Shown: positions 31,886-41,996 of the stretch, one piece after another
Position numbering within the stretch: the stretch's first letter is position 1
Layout: the number at the start of each line of letters is the position of its first letter
DNA from: Prorocentrum cordatum
Lineage: Eukaryota; Sar; Dinophyceae; Prorocentrales; Prorocentraceae
Assembly (NCBI GenBank): GCA_963575745.1
Contig: CAUYUJ010016065.1
Location: forward strand, 95,001 to 159,000
Direction: 5' to 3'
Length of the DNA: 64,000 nucleotides
Notes under the pieces: model-generated
Seen by the model: the letters and a program-made list of their open reading frames with translations, nothing else
What the model was told of the DNA's origin: nothing
The model's database searches: none
Translations under genes and position numbers: made by a program

Positions 31886-33925
31886 TCAGGTCCGAAGCCT
31901 CCCGCCTGCGTGCTTGAACTTCGGGGGCAGCAACACACGAGCCAGCTGCCCTACAGGGGCATCCTTATGCACGCACGGCTCCTGCAAACGAAACAGAGGC
32001 ACCAATGTGCCGTGACCCTGCACCTGGCACGTTGCAGATTCCCCACACGAACCCGCGAGTGGCCAGGGGGTCATGCAGCACCCCACCCACGCGTCGACTG
32101 TGCAGAAAAACTGTATTTTGCCAATCCACACGAGCCCGTCATCCCCAAGCACTGTGCAAACATCACCGTTCGAAACAACTCGGCCGCGTGCGTACGCCGA
32201 GGTCGCCATGAGAACGTTGTACCCCATGGCGAAAGGGAAAGCCTTCAAAAACGACGCCTTCGCATGGTTGCTTGGAGACTTTAAATTAATTAAATCGGGC
32301 TTGGCAAGATTGTGGCGACCTAGATCGTAGAGGTGCTGGACGGTAGCCTCTTCTAAAACAGAACGGTCGAAAGCCGTCAAACTGTGCCGTGGAGTCATCA
32401 CTCTCTTTAGCACGCGGTGCTTCCGCTCGTGCAGAAAAGTCGATATGATCATTCCGTGGAGCTGCAGCTGGCTCGGGATATGCAAATTGTAATGTTCTTT
32501 GGCCTTCCACAGCTTGAAACCGTAGGCTGCCTGGCGCAGCACAAGGTGCGCGTGGATTGCCCGCGCAAGCTCATCGGCCTGAACGTCGCCGCTGTTTGCC
32601 ATCTGCAGCAACTCCATCACGTGAGCAAGAGCAAGAAAGCTGGCCGACTCCTTGCCAAGGACCCCCTTCTTCATGACAACGCCGCGGACGTATTGGGCGA
32701 GCACTGGGCAGAGGGACAGATACTCAGACGCTGAGCCAGCGGGCGAGTGATCAGCGTGCTTGCGGAAAACTTGCCTGGCGTGAGCATATGCGTTTGGCCA
32801 GCGCCACAATTGCATGTACTGGTTGAGATACGCCCCCCCCAGCCCATGATCCGCGAGCCTTTCCTCAAACTCCGAAACCTCCTTGACTAGGGTGCCATCC
32901 ACGCAGTAGCAGTGCATCCAGTCGTAGCACCAGCAACTGGGGAGGTTGAAATCTACATCCTCGTCCTGGAGAAGCCCCGTCGGGATGTAGTTAAAGCCGA
33001 GCAGCGTTTCCATCTCCTGCACCTCAGCATTCGAGCCGTTGACCGACAACTCCCGCAATCTCCGCTGGATTGCCTTGACCCCTTCATCGGAGTGCAACTT
33101 GAAGGCTGCCACGTTGAGGCTCGTCGAGGGGATGAGAAAGCCAGTGGGGTCGGGCAGGTACGTGCTCTTGAACGCCGCAACGTTTTGGCACAACGCACAT
33201 ATCTTGAGCCCGCCCGACCCTTTGACGCCAGTCGAAAACTTATGGCCCCGCTCGTCTTGCACGAGCATGGCCATGCGCCCCGTCACGAGACGAGGGGCTG
33301 CCTCACCTGCGATCGACAAGGAGATGCCGTGTCGCAAATCGGGCCCAGTAGGCCCCCCGAAGAAGAACTTGACCGCGTACCGAAACAGCTCAGCCATTCC
33401 ACCAGGGAGCTCTGCGACGGTGTCTGACCTTGGCGCGCACACGGTATTCCACGCCAACTCGCAACTCAAGATCGGAAACCCGAACTCCTTCAAGGTCCAG
33501 TAGACGGCTTGGACCTTCCTGGTGTTGTGTGGCTGCAGCGCCTGTCTTGGTGTGATCTCGTCCGTGTATAACACGATGGAGACGTGGTTGTTAGACGTGT
33601 CCAGCACCCTCACCAATGCGGCGCGATACTCTTCGCTGGACTTGCACGCCGCCTCTAAGAACGCAAAGGGGTGCTGGAAGAACAGCTGGACAGGCGGGTC
33701 ACCGACCTTCTTGCTGGGAACACTCCGCCGTTGAACCAGCGATCCAAATGTCGTGCTCTGGAAAGCAATTGACTGCCTCGCCCGCCTCTGGCTGGAACTC
33801 GAAAACACAGTGGGGAGCATGCCGCCATCATCCCGAAGCTGCTTCAGAATGTGCTCTAACCCGCTGGCGCTCACGTGAGCGTCGCGGCCGAGGTGGGCAA
33901 GCTTAAGTTTCTTGGCCTCGGCCAT
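31886..33925 (-). CDS. Transposase-like protein (CACTA/Plavaka-type, 679 aa)
   Basis: Intact 680-codon frame. The frame is open 91 codons further upstream, but that part is GC-rich low-complexity, so I start at MAEAKKLKLAHLG (33925). Candidate DDE residues: Asp122 in VLYTDEITP, a CALC pair at 243-246 between the first two acidic positions, Asp335-x-x-His338 in CYDWMHCYCVDG, and Glu500 in FLHERKHRVLK. D, CxxC, DxxH and E in this order is the arrangement described for RNase H-fold transposases of the CACTA group. The region before Glu500 (WKAKEHYNLHIPSQLQLHG) resembles the KxH..H(I/L)P motif of Tnp2-like proteins. It would cut and join the element ends in the nucleus. The C-terminal about 120 residues are Cys-rich and unassigned. 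Family assignment is by motif pattern only. Confidence 0.65.
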   Translation of the reverse strand: MAEAKKLKLAHLGRDAHVSASGLEHILKQLRDDGGMLPTVFSSSSQRRARQSIAFQSTTFGSLVQRRSVPSKKVGDPPVQLFFQHPFAFLEAACKSSEEYRAALVRVLDTSNNHVSIVLYTDEITPRQALQPHNTRKVQAVYWTLKEFGFPILSCELAWNTVCAPRSDTVAELPGGMAELFRYAVKFFFGGPTGPDLRHGISLSIAGEAAPRLVTGRMAMLVQDERGHKFSTGVKGSGGLKICALCQNVAAFKSTYLPDPTGFLIPSTSLNVAAFKLHSDEGVKAIQRRLRELSVNGSNAEVQEMETLLGFNYIPTGLLQDEDVDFNLPSCWCYDWMHCYCVDGTLVKEVSEFEERLADHGLGGAYLNQYMQLWRWPNAYAHARQVFRKHADHSPAGSASEYLSLCPVLAQYVRGVVMKKGVLGKESASFLALAHVMELLQMANSGDVQADELARAIHAHLVLRQAAYGFKLWKAKEHYNLHIPSQLQLHGMIISTFLHERKHRVLKRVMTPRHSLTAFDRSVLEEATVQHLYDLGRHNLAKPDLINLKSPSNHAKASFLKAFPFAMGYNVLMATSAYARGRVVSNGDVCTVLGDDGLVWIGKIQFFCTVDAWVGCCMTPWPLAGSCGESATCQVQGHGTLVPLFRLQEPCVHKDAPVGQLARVLLPPKFKHAGGRLRT

Positions 33926-34198
33926 GCTGCTTGAGCCTGAACGGCGAACACGGGCAGGACGACCCATGCCACCCCGTCGGCTACACGCGGCCCCATCGGG
34001 CCTTGCAGCACGGCACCGCGCGACACATGTCTTCGTAACGGGCGCGACGCGCGCGCAACACGGCACCACGCAGCACCAGCCTTGCAGCACGGCACCGTGC
34101 GACACTTGTATTCGTGACGAGCGCGAAAAGCGCGCAACACGGCACCACACATCACCATTGCTTGATAATAGTAACAGGAGGTGTCGCAGAAAACTCAT

Positions 34199-34686
34199 AG
34201 GTTTAGCGAATGTTTCGCCGCATGTTTCGTTTGTGGTTCGTCTGCGTTTTTTGTTGTTTTTTACGTGCCTTCGCTGTTTGTTTGTGGGTGGTTATGTTGT
34301 GGCGTGCGTCGTTTAAGTTGGCGGCCTTTACATCGCGGGGGATATGATACATAGGCGGGGAGCCCGTACGATGATGAGGGGGAGGCTGGCGATGATGAGG
34401 GAGATATGCTAGGATGACGATGGTCGAGGTGTTGATGCTGACGGTGTCTTGCTATTCGCACTTGTGCAGGCTGGCGGTACATGAGCCAGCTGCGAGTTCT
34501 GTCTGTGCGCGCGTGCTACCACATGCTCGCGGGGGTGAGCCTCGTACCCTATGCACACCAAGCCCCGATGTGTGGCAGAGGAGGCTGCGACGTCGGCAGT
34601 GGCTATAGCCCACTGTCGGTCTGAGCAGAGGAAGCGGCAACGCAACGCCTTGCTTAAAGCGAGGCCAAGATAGCGAACTGTACATC
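34199..34686. other. Spacer between transposase and small ORF
   Basis: No conserved ORF; unique sequence. Confidence 0.5.
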
Positions 34687-35010
34687 CTACTTGGAGCCCG
34701 CATTGTTAACCTTTATCCACACCGCAGTCGCTGCCGCGAAAGCCTCGCGGGCGACGAGAACAGCATCGTGATCGGAGAGGCCCGCCCTGATGGCGTTCCT
34801 CTTGGCTGCGTCGTATGCCTTGCTGGTGTAGGCCCCACGAGTTTTACCCACGGCGTCCTTGGGCCTCAGGTAGTCGGAGTAGCTAACCGTGCGCTTCCCC
34901 TTCTTGGAGCCGCCTCGCATCGGGCGCGAGGAGGGCGAGGAGGCAGAGGGGGAGTGGGCGGGGCGAGGACGAGGAGGGGAGCCCCCCGTCCGGTCCACCT
35001 CCCCCTTCAT
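34687..35010 (-). CDS. Small basic protein of the nested transposon (107 aa)
   Basis: Begins MKGEVDRTGG, then a Pro/Ser-rich and Lys/Arg-rich segment (MRGGSKKGKRTVSYSDYLR), then a helical Ala-rich part (AYDAAKRNAIRAG, DAVLVAREAFAAATAVW). It is 27 bp downstream of the stop of the 457-residue ORF on the same strand, as in a compact gene set. No domain recognised. The conserved-looking helical half suggests a small DNA- or protein-binding accessory factor, but this is only inference from composition. Confidence 0.6.
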   Translation of the reverse strand: MKGEVDRTGGSPPRPRPAHSPSASSPSSRPMRGGSKKGKRTVSYSDYLRPKDAVGKTRGAYTSKAYDAAKRNAIRAGLSDHDAVLVAREAFAAATAVWIKVNNAGSK

Positions 35011-35037
35011 CGCCCCTCAGCCCTCCTCCTCACTACC

Positions 35038-36411
35038 TTAATCCTCATCCTCCTCCCCCTCCTCGTCGCAGCCGCCTGCAGGGGAAGCGGCTGCTGGCTT
35101 GCGGAGCGTGGCGGCCTTGGCAGGGGAAGCGGCTGCTGGCTTGCGGAGCGGGGAGGCCTTGGCCTTCGCCTTCTTGGCCTTCCCCTTGTCCCCCTTGGCC
35201 TTGGCCGCATTGGTCGCCGCCGCGGCGTCCTTGTCCCTGCCCCTCTTGGCCTTCGCGGCCGCCCTCATGTTCTGCTCCAACTGCTCGAGCTCGTCCTCGG
35301 CATCCATCTGATCGTCGCCGTCGAGCAGGTCGGCGCAACCGACCGCCGCGCCGTCCACCACAGTAGCTGGCGGTGCCACCTGGCTAGCCAAGCGCTGGCC
35401 GCCTGGCTGGGCGTAGGGCGCGGCCGCGCCGTGCTGGTTGGAGAAGAGGTTGGGCGAAAGCTGAATGCCGAACTGCTGGGCGAACGGCTGCATCGCTGCG
35501 AACGCGTTGCTGCCGAGCGCCTGGCTGGCCAGTCCCGCCAAGAGCTGCAGGGGGCAGTGCTGCGCCTGCTGCTGCCGCTGCTGCTGCTGCTGCGGAGGCG
35601 GCGGGAGGGCCAGCTGCATGGCTGGCGGCTGGTCAGCCGAACTAGCTGCCGCCGCTCTCCTATCCTTGAGAGGCGCCCCTGTGATCTGGCTGGACGTCTT
35701 CCTGCGGCACATCTTGACACCACTCATGTCGACGTCTGCTGGCACGACAACTGGCGGATCAGCGGCGTCGGGGTACGCGAACCTGTACTTGGCAGGGGTG
35801 AGGTCCGACGGCATCATGAAGTCCTTCTGGTGGCCATGAGGGTACGTCTTGCTCTTGTCGATGCTCTTGACGGCATCCTGCACCATGTCGCAGAGGGCAG
35901 CCTTCTTGGACCCAGGCACCTGACTCAAGTCCGAATAGGCGCAGGCGACGATGATGGCCGCAGCTGCCTTCAGGGTGCGCTCAGCAGGGCACGTGATGCC
36001 CATGCGCCACATGCGTGCGCCCAAGGTCTGGGCTTTCGCTCCCTCCGACATCATAGCGTTCTTCATCACGCTCCAGTCGGACGCCGTGAGGAAGTGGGAG
36101 AGGTCGGAGCAGTACTGCTGGCAGCGAGTGTGGCCAACCCTCTTGGCCAGCTCCTGGGCGGCGGCGGCGTCGTCGAGGGCCGTCGCCAGCATGAGCTTCT
36201 GGTCGGCCGACCACGGCCCACGGTTGATGTGCTCCGTCACTTGGGTGGCCACCGAAAGCGTAATCCCCGTGGACGAGCTGAAAGTCGCCAAAAGCGAGTT
36301 CGCTTGGGCCTGAAGCAAGACGGCCTCGGGCATGCCCGCTCCGACCTGGGTGTTTACGAAAGCCAGGCGCTGGGAGATGACCGAGCAGAGGCGCTCAGCC
36401 TCGAAGTCCAT
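35038..36411 (-). CDS. Accessory protein of the nested transposon (457 aa), NLS-like tail
   Basis: Intact frame starting MDFEAERLCSVISQRLAF. Residues 1-200 are a helical, Ala-rich globular part (RGPWSADQKLMLATALDD; FLTASDWSVMKNAMM). Then come a Pro/Gln-rich linker with Q5RQ3 near 280, an acidic stretch (DLLDGDDQMDAEDELEQLEQ), and a Lys/Ala/Pro-rich C-terminus with two copies of LRKPAAASP and a final acidic tail. The basic region looks like a nuclear-localisation or DNA-binding tail of histone-H1-like composition. Position between the small basic ORF and the 232-residue ORF, same strand, suggests shared expression. No named domain recognised. Confidence 0.65.
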   Translation of the reverse strand: MDFEAERLCSVISQRLAFVNTQVGAGMPEAVLLQAQANSLLATFSSSTGITLSVATQVTEHINRGPWSADQKLMLATALDDAAAAQELAKRVGHTRCQQYCSDLSHFLTASDWSVMKNAMMSEGAKAQTLGARMWRMGITCPAERTLKAAAAIIVACAYSDLSQVPGSKKAALCDMVQDAVKSIDKSKTYPHGHQKDFMMPSDLTPAKYRFAYPDAADPPVVVPADVDMSGVKMCRRKTSSQITGAPLKDRRAAAASSADQPPAMQLALPPPPQQQQQRQQQAQHCPLQLLAGLASQALGSNAFAAMQPFAQQFGIQLSPNLFSNQHGAAAPYAQPGGQRLASQVAPPATVVDGAAVGCADLLDGDDQMDAEDELEQLEQNMRAAAKAKRGRDKDAAAATNAAKAKGDKGKAKKAKAKASPLRKPAAASPAKAATLRKPAAASPAGGCDEEGEEDED

Positions 36412-36785
36412 ACTGCAGAGTGCGGTCGGGTCAACGGTCAGTCAGTGGGGAAGCCAAAACAACTTCTCTAAAACTGCTGCGGAGGTGAGCGGAGGCGAGT
36501 CGAGGTGAATGGACGGGGCGCGTGCGACCCGAAACCTACCAAAATATCCGGCCTGGGAGGCGGCCTGAGGGGCCCATCGGGCCCTTCCCCCGCCGTCCAC
36601 GGGCCACCAGTGCCTGTGTCACCCATGCGAAACGCAGTCGAAACAAACGCATCCGCAGCAGTGCGCACAGTCTGATGCCTCCCCCGAGCTCTCGCGCGAC
36701 CATCGCACGAGGCGATCTTTGATGGCCCCGAATGCGAGATCGGCCCCAAAATCGGAGTCTCATGGGCGCCCCCCCCCCCAGAAGC

Positions 36786-36945
36786 CTCATATGCACCAAC
36801 GCAGCTGGCTGCACTGGTGCATATGCACCAACGCGGCTGGCTGCACTGGTGCATCCCCTGGGGGGGTCTGCACATGCACCAACGCAGCTGGCTGCGCTGG
36901 TGCATATGCACCAATGCAGCCAGCTGCGTTGGTGCATATGGGGCT
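36786..36945. repeat. Palindromic repeats, unit ATGCACCAACGCAGCTGGC
   Basis: Four related units: three direct (near 36790, 36821, 36874) and one inverted (36905-36936, GCAGCCAGCTGCGTTGGTGCAT). Each unit starts TGCACCA and ends TGGTGCA, so it is itself a foldback. A G9/C10-type homopolymer sits at the left border. Confidence 0.8.
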
Positions 36946-37195
36946 TCGTCGCAGTCTACCTGAGATGTCTGGTGATATGCAGCGTGCTGACCTCCTCCCC
37001 TTCCTCCTGCCACCCCACCCCTGACGACTCGCACAGGCTCGTTTGGCGTGAATTCCCTCGTCAGCTGTCCGAGCCGCGTCCCCGTCGCAGGCACGAGCGA
37101 GCGGCTTACCCCGAGCCGTTCAAGACAGCACACGCGACTTGGGCAACGCATGCCGCCGAGGATGGCGCAGCGCTGCCTCTGCACGGGGCCCAGAC

Positions 37196-37894
37196 TCAGG
37201 CGCCGCCGACGGCCGCTGCCTCGAACTGCCCGCCGTGGTGCTGCTCGTAGAAGGCCTCCAGCTCCCTCGTGATGCGGTCCACGTGCTCCTGCGCGTTCCC
37301 ATCGGTTGGCACGTGGATGGACTTCTGCTTGTACTTCTTCGCCTTGGCATCGTAGTACTTCACCCTCAGCGCGTGCCTGCACGGAAGCCACTGCACGTGC
37401 TCGGACGAAAGGGCTGGCCTCACCTCGCCGACTTCGGTCACGGCTGGCTCCTTCGCAAGAAGTTCGAGCACGCTGCACGACAGCTCGACAGCCAGCTTGT
37501 CCCGATGGTGAGCGGTCGTGAGCACGTTGATCGTCACTGTAGTGCCGTCGGCCATGGGCGTCGTCACCTCCACGATCGGCGCGACGTCGTCGATCAACTC
37601 CTTGCGGGCTCGCTTAGGCGCGGGCTCCTCCCCCTCAGCGTCGCCAAGAGGATCGTTCCCACGGCCGACCTGGGTCATCAAGGAGTCGACCTTGTCGTTC
37701 CGAGCCTTCACGATCGCATCGACCATCCTGAACGAGCGGCCACACAGCTTGTGAAACTTGCTGTCCCTCTTGTCGCAGAAGGCGAATGTCGTGTTCTCCA
37801 CCGATATCGTCTTCGCGACCCAGCTGTTGTGCGGCGTTGGCGGGCTACCGTCAGACGACACGCACACGTAGCCAGCCTGGATGGACACTGGCAT
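37196..37894 (-). CDS. Hypothetical protein of the nested transposon (232 aa)
   Basis: Intact frame starting MPVSIQAGYVCVSSDG. The N-terminal half has TTFAFCDKRDSKFHKLCGRSF with two Cys and a His (possible metal site) and a helix FRMVDAIVKARNDKVDSL. The middle is acidic followed by KRARKE (possible nuclear signal), and the C-terminal half is strand-rich (VEVTTPMADGTTVTINVLT, ALRVKYYDAKAKKYKQKS). It is followed by the 457-residue ORF after a 780-bp gap containing the palindromic repeats. No family recognised; function unknown. Confidence 0.55.
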   Translation of the reverse strand: MPVSIQAGYVCVSSDGSPPTPHNSWVAKTISVENTTFAFCDKRDSKFHKLCGRSFRMVDAIVKARNDKVDSLMTQVGRGNDPLGDAEGEEPAPKRARKELIDDVAPIVEVTTPMADGTTVTINVLTTAHHRDKLAVELSCSVLELLAKEPAVTEVGEVRPALSSEHVQWLPCRHALRVKYYDAKAKKYKQKSIHVPTDGNAQEHVDRITRELEAFYEQHHGGQFEAAAVGGA

Positions 37895-38103
37895 CGGCGG
37901 CCTGCGTCAGTGCGTGGAGGCGTTCGCCTCGGGAGAAGAGGTGGAGCTGGCGCTTGAGCCCAAATTGGCTACGGGATGGATGGATGGATGGATGGAAAGG
38001 CCCGTAGGGGAGTGCACAGCACTAAATAATTAAGCAAAGCTTGAAATCACAAAACTTCATTCTAAGACAACCTCCGACGATGGCTTTTACGGCCAAATAC
38101 ACA

Positions 38104-38131
38104 GCGTCAATATGTTTAAACATATTGACGC
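38104..38131. repeat. 28-bp perfect palindrome
   Basis: GCGTCAATATGTTT followed by its exact reverse complement with no loop; ACACA/CTGTGT outside extends the symmetry imperfectly. Could bind a dimeric protein or form a cruciform. Confidence 0.85.
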
Positions 38132-38275
38132 TCTGTGTCTGGAACTTTAGCTGCTCAAGCGGCCCTACATCTCGAGCTCCCAAAGAAAGCCCGTTAGCAA
38201 ACATGTAGGACTCACTGGAGGGAACTAACAGACTTGGCCTGCTCCTAAAGTTGCTCTTCCGTGCTCGGTCGTCGT

Positions 38276-38305
<30 letters not shown>
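38276..38305. repeat. (GTC)n microsatellite
   Basis: About 10 GTC/CGT units within the transposon. Confidence 0.8.
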
Positions 38306-38308
<3 letters not shown>

Positions 38309-38404
38309 TCCGTCGCGATTTAGTTTTTTACTTAGCAGGTTCCCGTCGTAACAGGGGGGCAAAAGTGCTATGCTCGCATGCTACCCCAGCCGTTGTCGTC
38401 ATGT

Positions 38405-39117
38405 TCCTTCTCCTCCTCCTCCTCCTCCTCCTCCTCCTCCTCCTCCCCCTCCTTCTCCTCCTTCCTCCTCATCCTCCTCACCCTCCTTCTCCTCCTTCCT
38501 CCTCCTCCTCCTCCCCACTCCTCCACTGTGCTCGTCTCACCCCCAGCCAAGCGCCGAGCGAGCACCCCGCCCCAATGCGTGCCTTACCTTACCGTACCTC
38601 CTCCTCCTCCTCCTCCTCCTCCTCTCCCTCATCCTCCTCCTGCGGGGGCACGGCGCTGGGCGGTCCTGCGGCATCGCCTCGCTCTCGTCGAGACGGCGGG
38701 GGCCGCGGCCGCGGGGCGCTCCCCCCACCCCTCCTCCTCCTCCTCCTCATCCTCCTCCTCCTCCTCCTCCTCCGCCTCCTACTCCTCCCTTCCCCTCCTC
38801 CTCCTCCTCCTCCTCCTCCTCCTCCTCCTCCTTCTCCTCCCCCCTCCTCCTCCTCATCATCCTCATCATCATCGTCCTCCTCCTCTTTCCCCCTCCCCCT
38901 CGTCCTCCGCCTCCTCCACCCTCCCCCCCATCCTCCTCCCCCCATCCTCCTCCTCCCCCTCATCCTCCTCGTCATCCTCCGCCTCCTCCGCCCCCTCCCC
39001 CCTCCTCCTCCTCCTCCTCATCATCATCATCATCATCATCCTCTTCCTCCTCCTCCTCATCCTCCTCCTCCTCCCCCTCCTCCTTCTCCTCCTGCTCCTC
39101 CTCCTCCCCCGCCTTCC
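38405..39117. repeat. Long (TCC)n microsatellite inside the nested transposon
   Basis: Over 700 bp of TCC with a GC-rich break at 38518-38600 and 38640-38727, and CAT-rich stretches near 38850 and 39020. All long ORFs over it are artefacts. It inflates the element by about 0.7 kb. Confidence 0.95.
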
Positions 39118-39520
39118 CCTCGTGTGTTTGTTTTTTTTTCGGGCCTGGCATTTGTTTGACATTCTGTGTTTGCGGGTGTGTCTCTGTTGTGATTGTTGCG
39201 TGCTTGCGCGTGTGTTTTGTTTGTGTTTCGCTTTCCAGTTTAGCAAGTATGGCGATTTGCGCTTCTTGTCTTTCTTGGTGCTCGTGTCTCTTTGTGTGTG
39301 CGTGTGCGTGTGCGTGGCTGCGATCTGCGAAACTGTCGCCACTTTCGAGGGGTGCTGGTCCAACATAGAGGCTACACCTCGCCATCGCTGGGGGGCTGCG
39401 ACGCTTGTTTCACGCTGTCCTCGAAGCTGGTGCAGTCAGAGCACCAGCGATCACGAACCTGGTCACTTATGACTGGCACACCATGGCAGCAAACTCAAAC
39501 GTCCACTTGCCAACATGCAA

Positions 39521-40270
39521 TCAGCGCTTCGGCGCAGCACCCGCGTCGGGCCCCTTCTGGAAGAGCTCGCTGCCTTTCTCGATGGCCCTCGTGTTGGTCA
39601 TGGCAGGCAGCACGCACACGACATCGTCCTGGCGCTTGGACTCGGACTCGGCGCTCCACGTGCTCACCATCACCCTCACCGTGGACCACGCCACGTTCAC
39701 CTTCGCGGTGTCAGGGGTCGAGGGGATGCACCAGCAAGGCACGATGAACTGCGCCGTCTTCTCACCAGGCAGGGTCGTCTTCGGGAGCAGCCACATCTCG
39801 TGCTTGGCCTCTGGCATCTTGATGTTCACGGCAATCCCGTTCTGCGGCATCTTGGCGCCGTACCCGATGTTCGGGGTCAGCGGAATCAGTTCGAGTTGGC
39901 CCTTCGCATACCGCTTGTCGGCCACGACCTTCTTGCCAGACTTCGCGAACGTGATGGTCAGCTCAACCGTGGGGGCGTACTCCTTGTATGCGGAGTCGAG
40001 GGCCGCCCTGACGAAGGCCCGCTTGAGCTCGCTCATCACCTCCTTATTCAACAGCCCGATGGCCGCGCCACCCGTCACCTGCACGACAGTAGACTCTTCC
40101 TCGGAGATCACTTCGAAGTCGTCGACGAGCTTGCTGGCGGAAACCTGGAGCTCGTGTTCTGCCTTGCGCTTCTTGGCGACAGGGGTGCCGTCCTCCTTGA
40201 ACAGCCTTGTCAGCGGGGTGCCGTCGTCCAGCACCAGCTTGACCTCGCGAGGAGAGAGGCGCAAGAGGAA
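39521..40270 (-). CDS. Hypothetical protein of the nested transposon (about 250 aa)
   Basis: The frame extends to 40420, but its first about 50 codons run through a GGA/TCC repeat (40270-40335) and lack an ATG; the protein-like part begins near FLLRLSPREVKLVLDDG. Candidate ATGs at 40358 and 40347 lie in other frames, so the TCC repeat may have expanded and shifted the start. The body has KEDGTPVAKKRKAEHE (basic), EVISEEESTVVQVTGG, KEVMSELKRAFVRAAL and a strand-rich C-terminal half ending GPDAGAAPKR. The gene nearly abuts the stop of the 544-residue ORF. No domain recognised. Confidence 0.55.
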   Translation of the reverse strand, partial: FLLRLSPREVKLVLDDGTPLTRLFKEDGTPVAKKRKAEHELQVSASKLVDDFEVISEEESTVVQVTGGAAIGLLNKEVMSELKRAFVRAALDSAYKEYAPTVELTITFAKSGKKVVADKRYAKGQLELIPLTPNIGYGAKMPQNGIAVNIKMPEAKHEMWLLPKTTLPGEKTAQFIVPCWCIPSTPDTAKVNVAWSTVRVMVSTWSAESESKRQDDVVCVLPAMTNTRAIEKGSELFQKGPDAGAAPKR

Positions 40271-40361
40271 AGCAGAGGAGGAGTATGAGGAGGAGGAGGG
40301 GGAGGAGGGGGGTGAGGAGGAGGAGGAGTTAAGATGACAAGGGGCATAGCAGCAGCATCGG

Positions 40362-41996
40362 TCAAACCTTGTCCTCGCCGAGTTCCAAGATGACCCATGT
40401 GCCCTCCACGTTCGCGCCACTCCTGCCCTTGACCTTCGCCTTGAGCTCGAAGCCCTTGCTCTCCAGGATGTCGGTCTTCACGACGTGGCCAGACGAGCCC
40501 GAGCTCGAATCGTACTGCACCATGGCGGCCACGGCAATCTTTGGCTCGTCGGACACTGTCACTTGCCACGGGGGCTCCACGTGCGCCGCGGCGGGCCAGA
40601 CCTTGCGCACGTCATGGACGAACTGCTGCACCACGGAGTCTAAGTCGTCGAACTGCTTGCGTCCACGAGCTTTCTTGCCGTACGTCGCCATGACCATCCG
40701 CACGTCGAGCTCGCCAATCAGCCTGGCGAGCAGGTGGGCGTCCGTAACCTTGCAGCCCTCCTTCAGGTAGTGCACGGCCGAGCGATGCTTGGCCACGGCG
40801 TCGAAAGCCATGCTGCGAAGCTTCCCAGACTCCACGGCCTGAACGTCAGAGCTCGTGATGAGCCGAACGCCGCCGTCCCTCATGTACTGCTCTGGCGCAC
40901 CCAGGGACGCCTTCATGCACGCAGTGACCCACTCGGGGACCTGCGATAGCCGAGCCTTCCCCAATATACTGAAAGTGACCGAGCCCACGTCGCGAGTGTT
41001 GTCCCCCAAAGTTTTGGCGAACGCCTTCAGCTCTTGCAGGAACACTGGCGGGTTGCCTCCGCCGAAGTTCTGCACGCACGTGGCCATGGCATCGACCTGC
41101 CCCTTGAGGTACGGGCGCGTGCGCTCGATGTCCCGCACCACTGACGGCATCGTCGCATTGCCAAAGTGCGCGACCCTGATCATCTTTGCGTGAATCTGCA
41201 TCAGGGTCTGAACCTTGCTCTGCAAGCGATGCGATCCGTGCCCAATGTTGTGTGACTCGGACAGGAACGCTGCAAGGTCTGGCACCTCAGCGACAACTTC
41301 GGCTCGAATGACAATCCACGTGAGACCAGTCTCCATGGCCTCCTTGATGCTAGTGCACGCCCTGAACACCGCGTCCTGGCTAATGTACCCGTCCTCGTTA
41401 ACGAACTCCGTCTCGTAGCTCTTCGTGCAGTGCAAGATGCAGCGAAGGACCTGGTTGGTGTGGCTGCATGCGATGCTCAACATCTTCATAGTGTTCGAGA
41501 CCCTCGCCAAATAGCCCTCGCTCGATGCGACGAGCTCCTCGTTGAAGCGCACCTGCTTTGAGCCCTCGTCCCCGTTGCCAACCTCGATGGCCACTGGGTC
41601 CTTCACTTCGGACCAGCTCCAGCCAGACCGAATGATGATGCCTGCCAAGATGTGCACCTCGTGCCACTCCACTCCAATCCCGAATCGGTTGTCGGGGTGG
41701 ACCCCGACGTCGTCGGGTACAGCCGTCGCGCGGTAAGCCAGCCCTTTCTCCAGCAGCAGCTGCACCAACTTATCAGCTGCTGCTTTCTGCTGCTTGGCGC
41801 CCTGCTCATCAGCGTTCTGGCACTGGGCGATCACGGCCCTCAAGCCCTCCGCCAAGTCCGTGAGGACGGCCTGCAAACTCTGATGCATCGGCATTGAGCG
41901 CCGCAGAAGCCTTCCGAAGGCGAAAGCACTAGCTCGGCCCCGAACGGGGCGGCAGGGAGGGCCCGAAACGGCTTGAGCCAGTGCGGCTATGCTCAT
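40362..41996 (-). CDS. Large accessory protein of the nested transposon (544 aa)
   Basis: Intact frame. MSIAALAQAV at 41996 is the first start; MPMHQSLQAVLTDLAEGL (codon 35, 41894) is a plausible alternative because composition becomes protein-like there. Features: a helical N-terminus, a VGVHPDNRFGIGVEWHEVHIL segment, IACSHTNQVLRC, two further helical blocks around GHGSHRLQSKVQTLM and LKEGCKVTDAHLLARLIGEL, and a strand-rich C-terminal 100 residues. It is the first gene inside the right TIR, about 560 bp from the end. It has normal codon texture and no stops over 1.6 kb, so it was recently under selection. I recognise no named domain; a structural or DNA-binding role in transposition is a guess. 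Confidence 0.65.
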   Translation of the reverse strand: MSIAALAQAVSGPPCRPVRGRASAFAFGRLLRRSMPMHQSLQAVLTDLAEGLRAVIAQCQNADEQGAKQQKAAADKLVQLLLEKGLAYRATAVPDDVGVHPDNRFGIGVEWHEVHILAGIIIRSGWSWSEVKDPVAIEVGNGDEGSKQVRFNEELVASSEGYLARVSNTMKMLSIACSHTNQVLRCILHCTKSYETEFVNEDGYISQDAVFRACTSIKEAMETGLTWIVIRAEVVAEVPDLAAFLSESHNIGHGSHRLQSKVQTLMQIHAKMIRVAHFGNATMPSVVRDIERTRPYLKGQVDAMATCVQNFGGGNPPVFLQELKAFAKTLGDNTRDVGSVTFSILGKARLSQVPEWVTACMKASLGAPEQYMRDGGVRLITSSDVQAVESGKLRSMAFDAVAKHRSAVHYLKEGCKVTDAHLLARLIGELDVRMVMATYGKKARGRKQFDDLDSVVQQFVHDVRKVWPAAAHVEPPWQVTVSDEPKIAVAAMVQYDSSSGSSGHVVKTDILESKGFELKAKVKGRSGANVEGTWVILELGEDKV

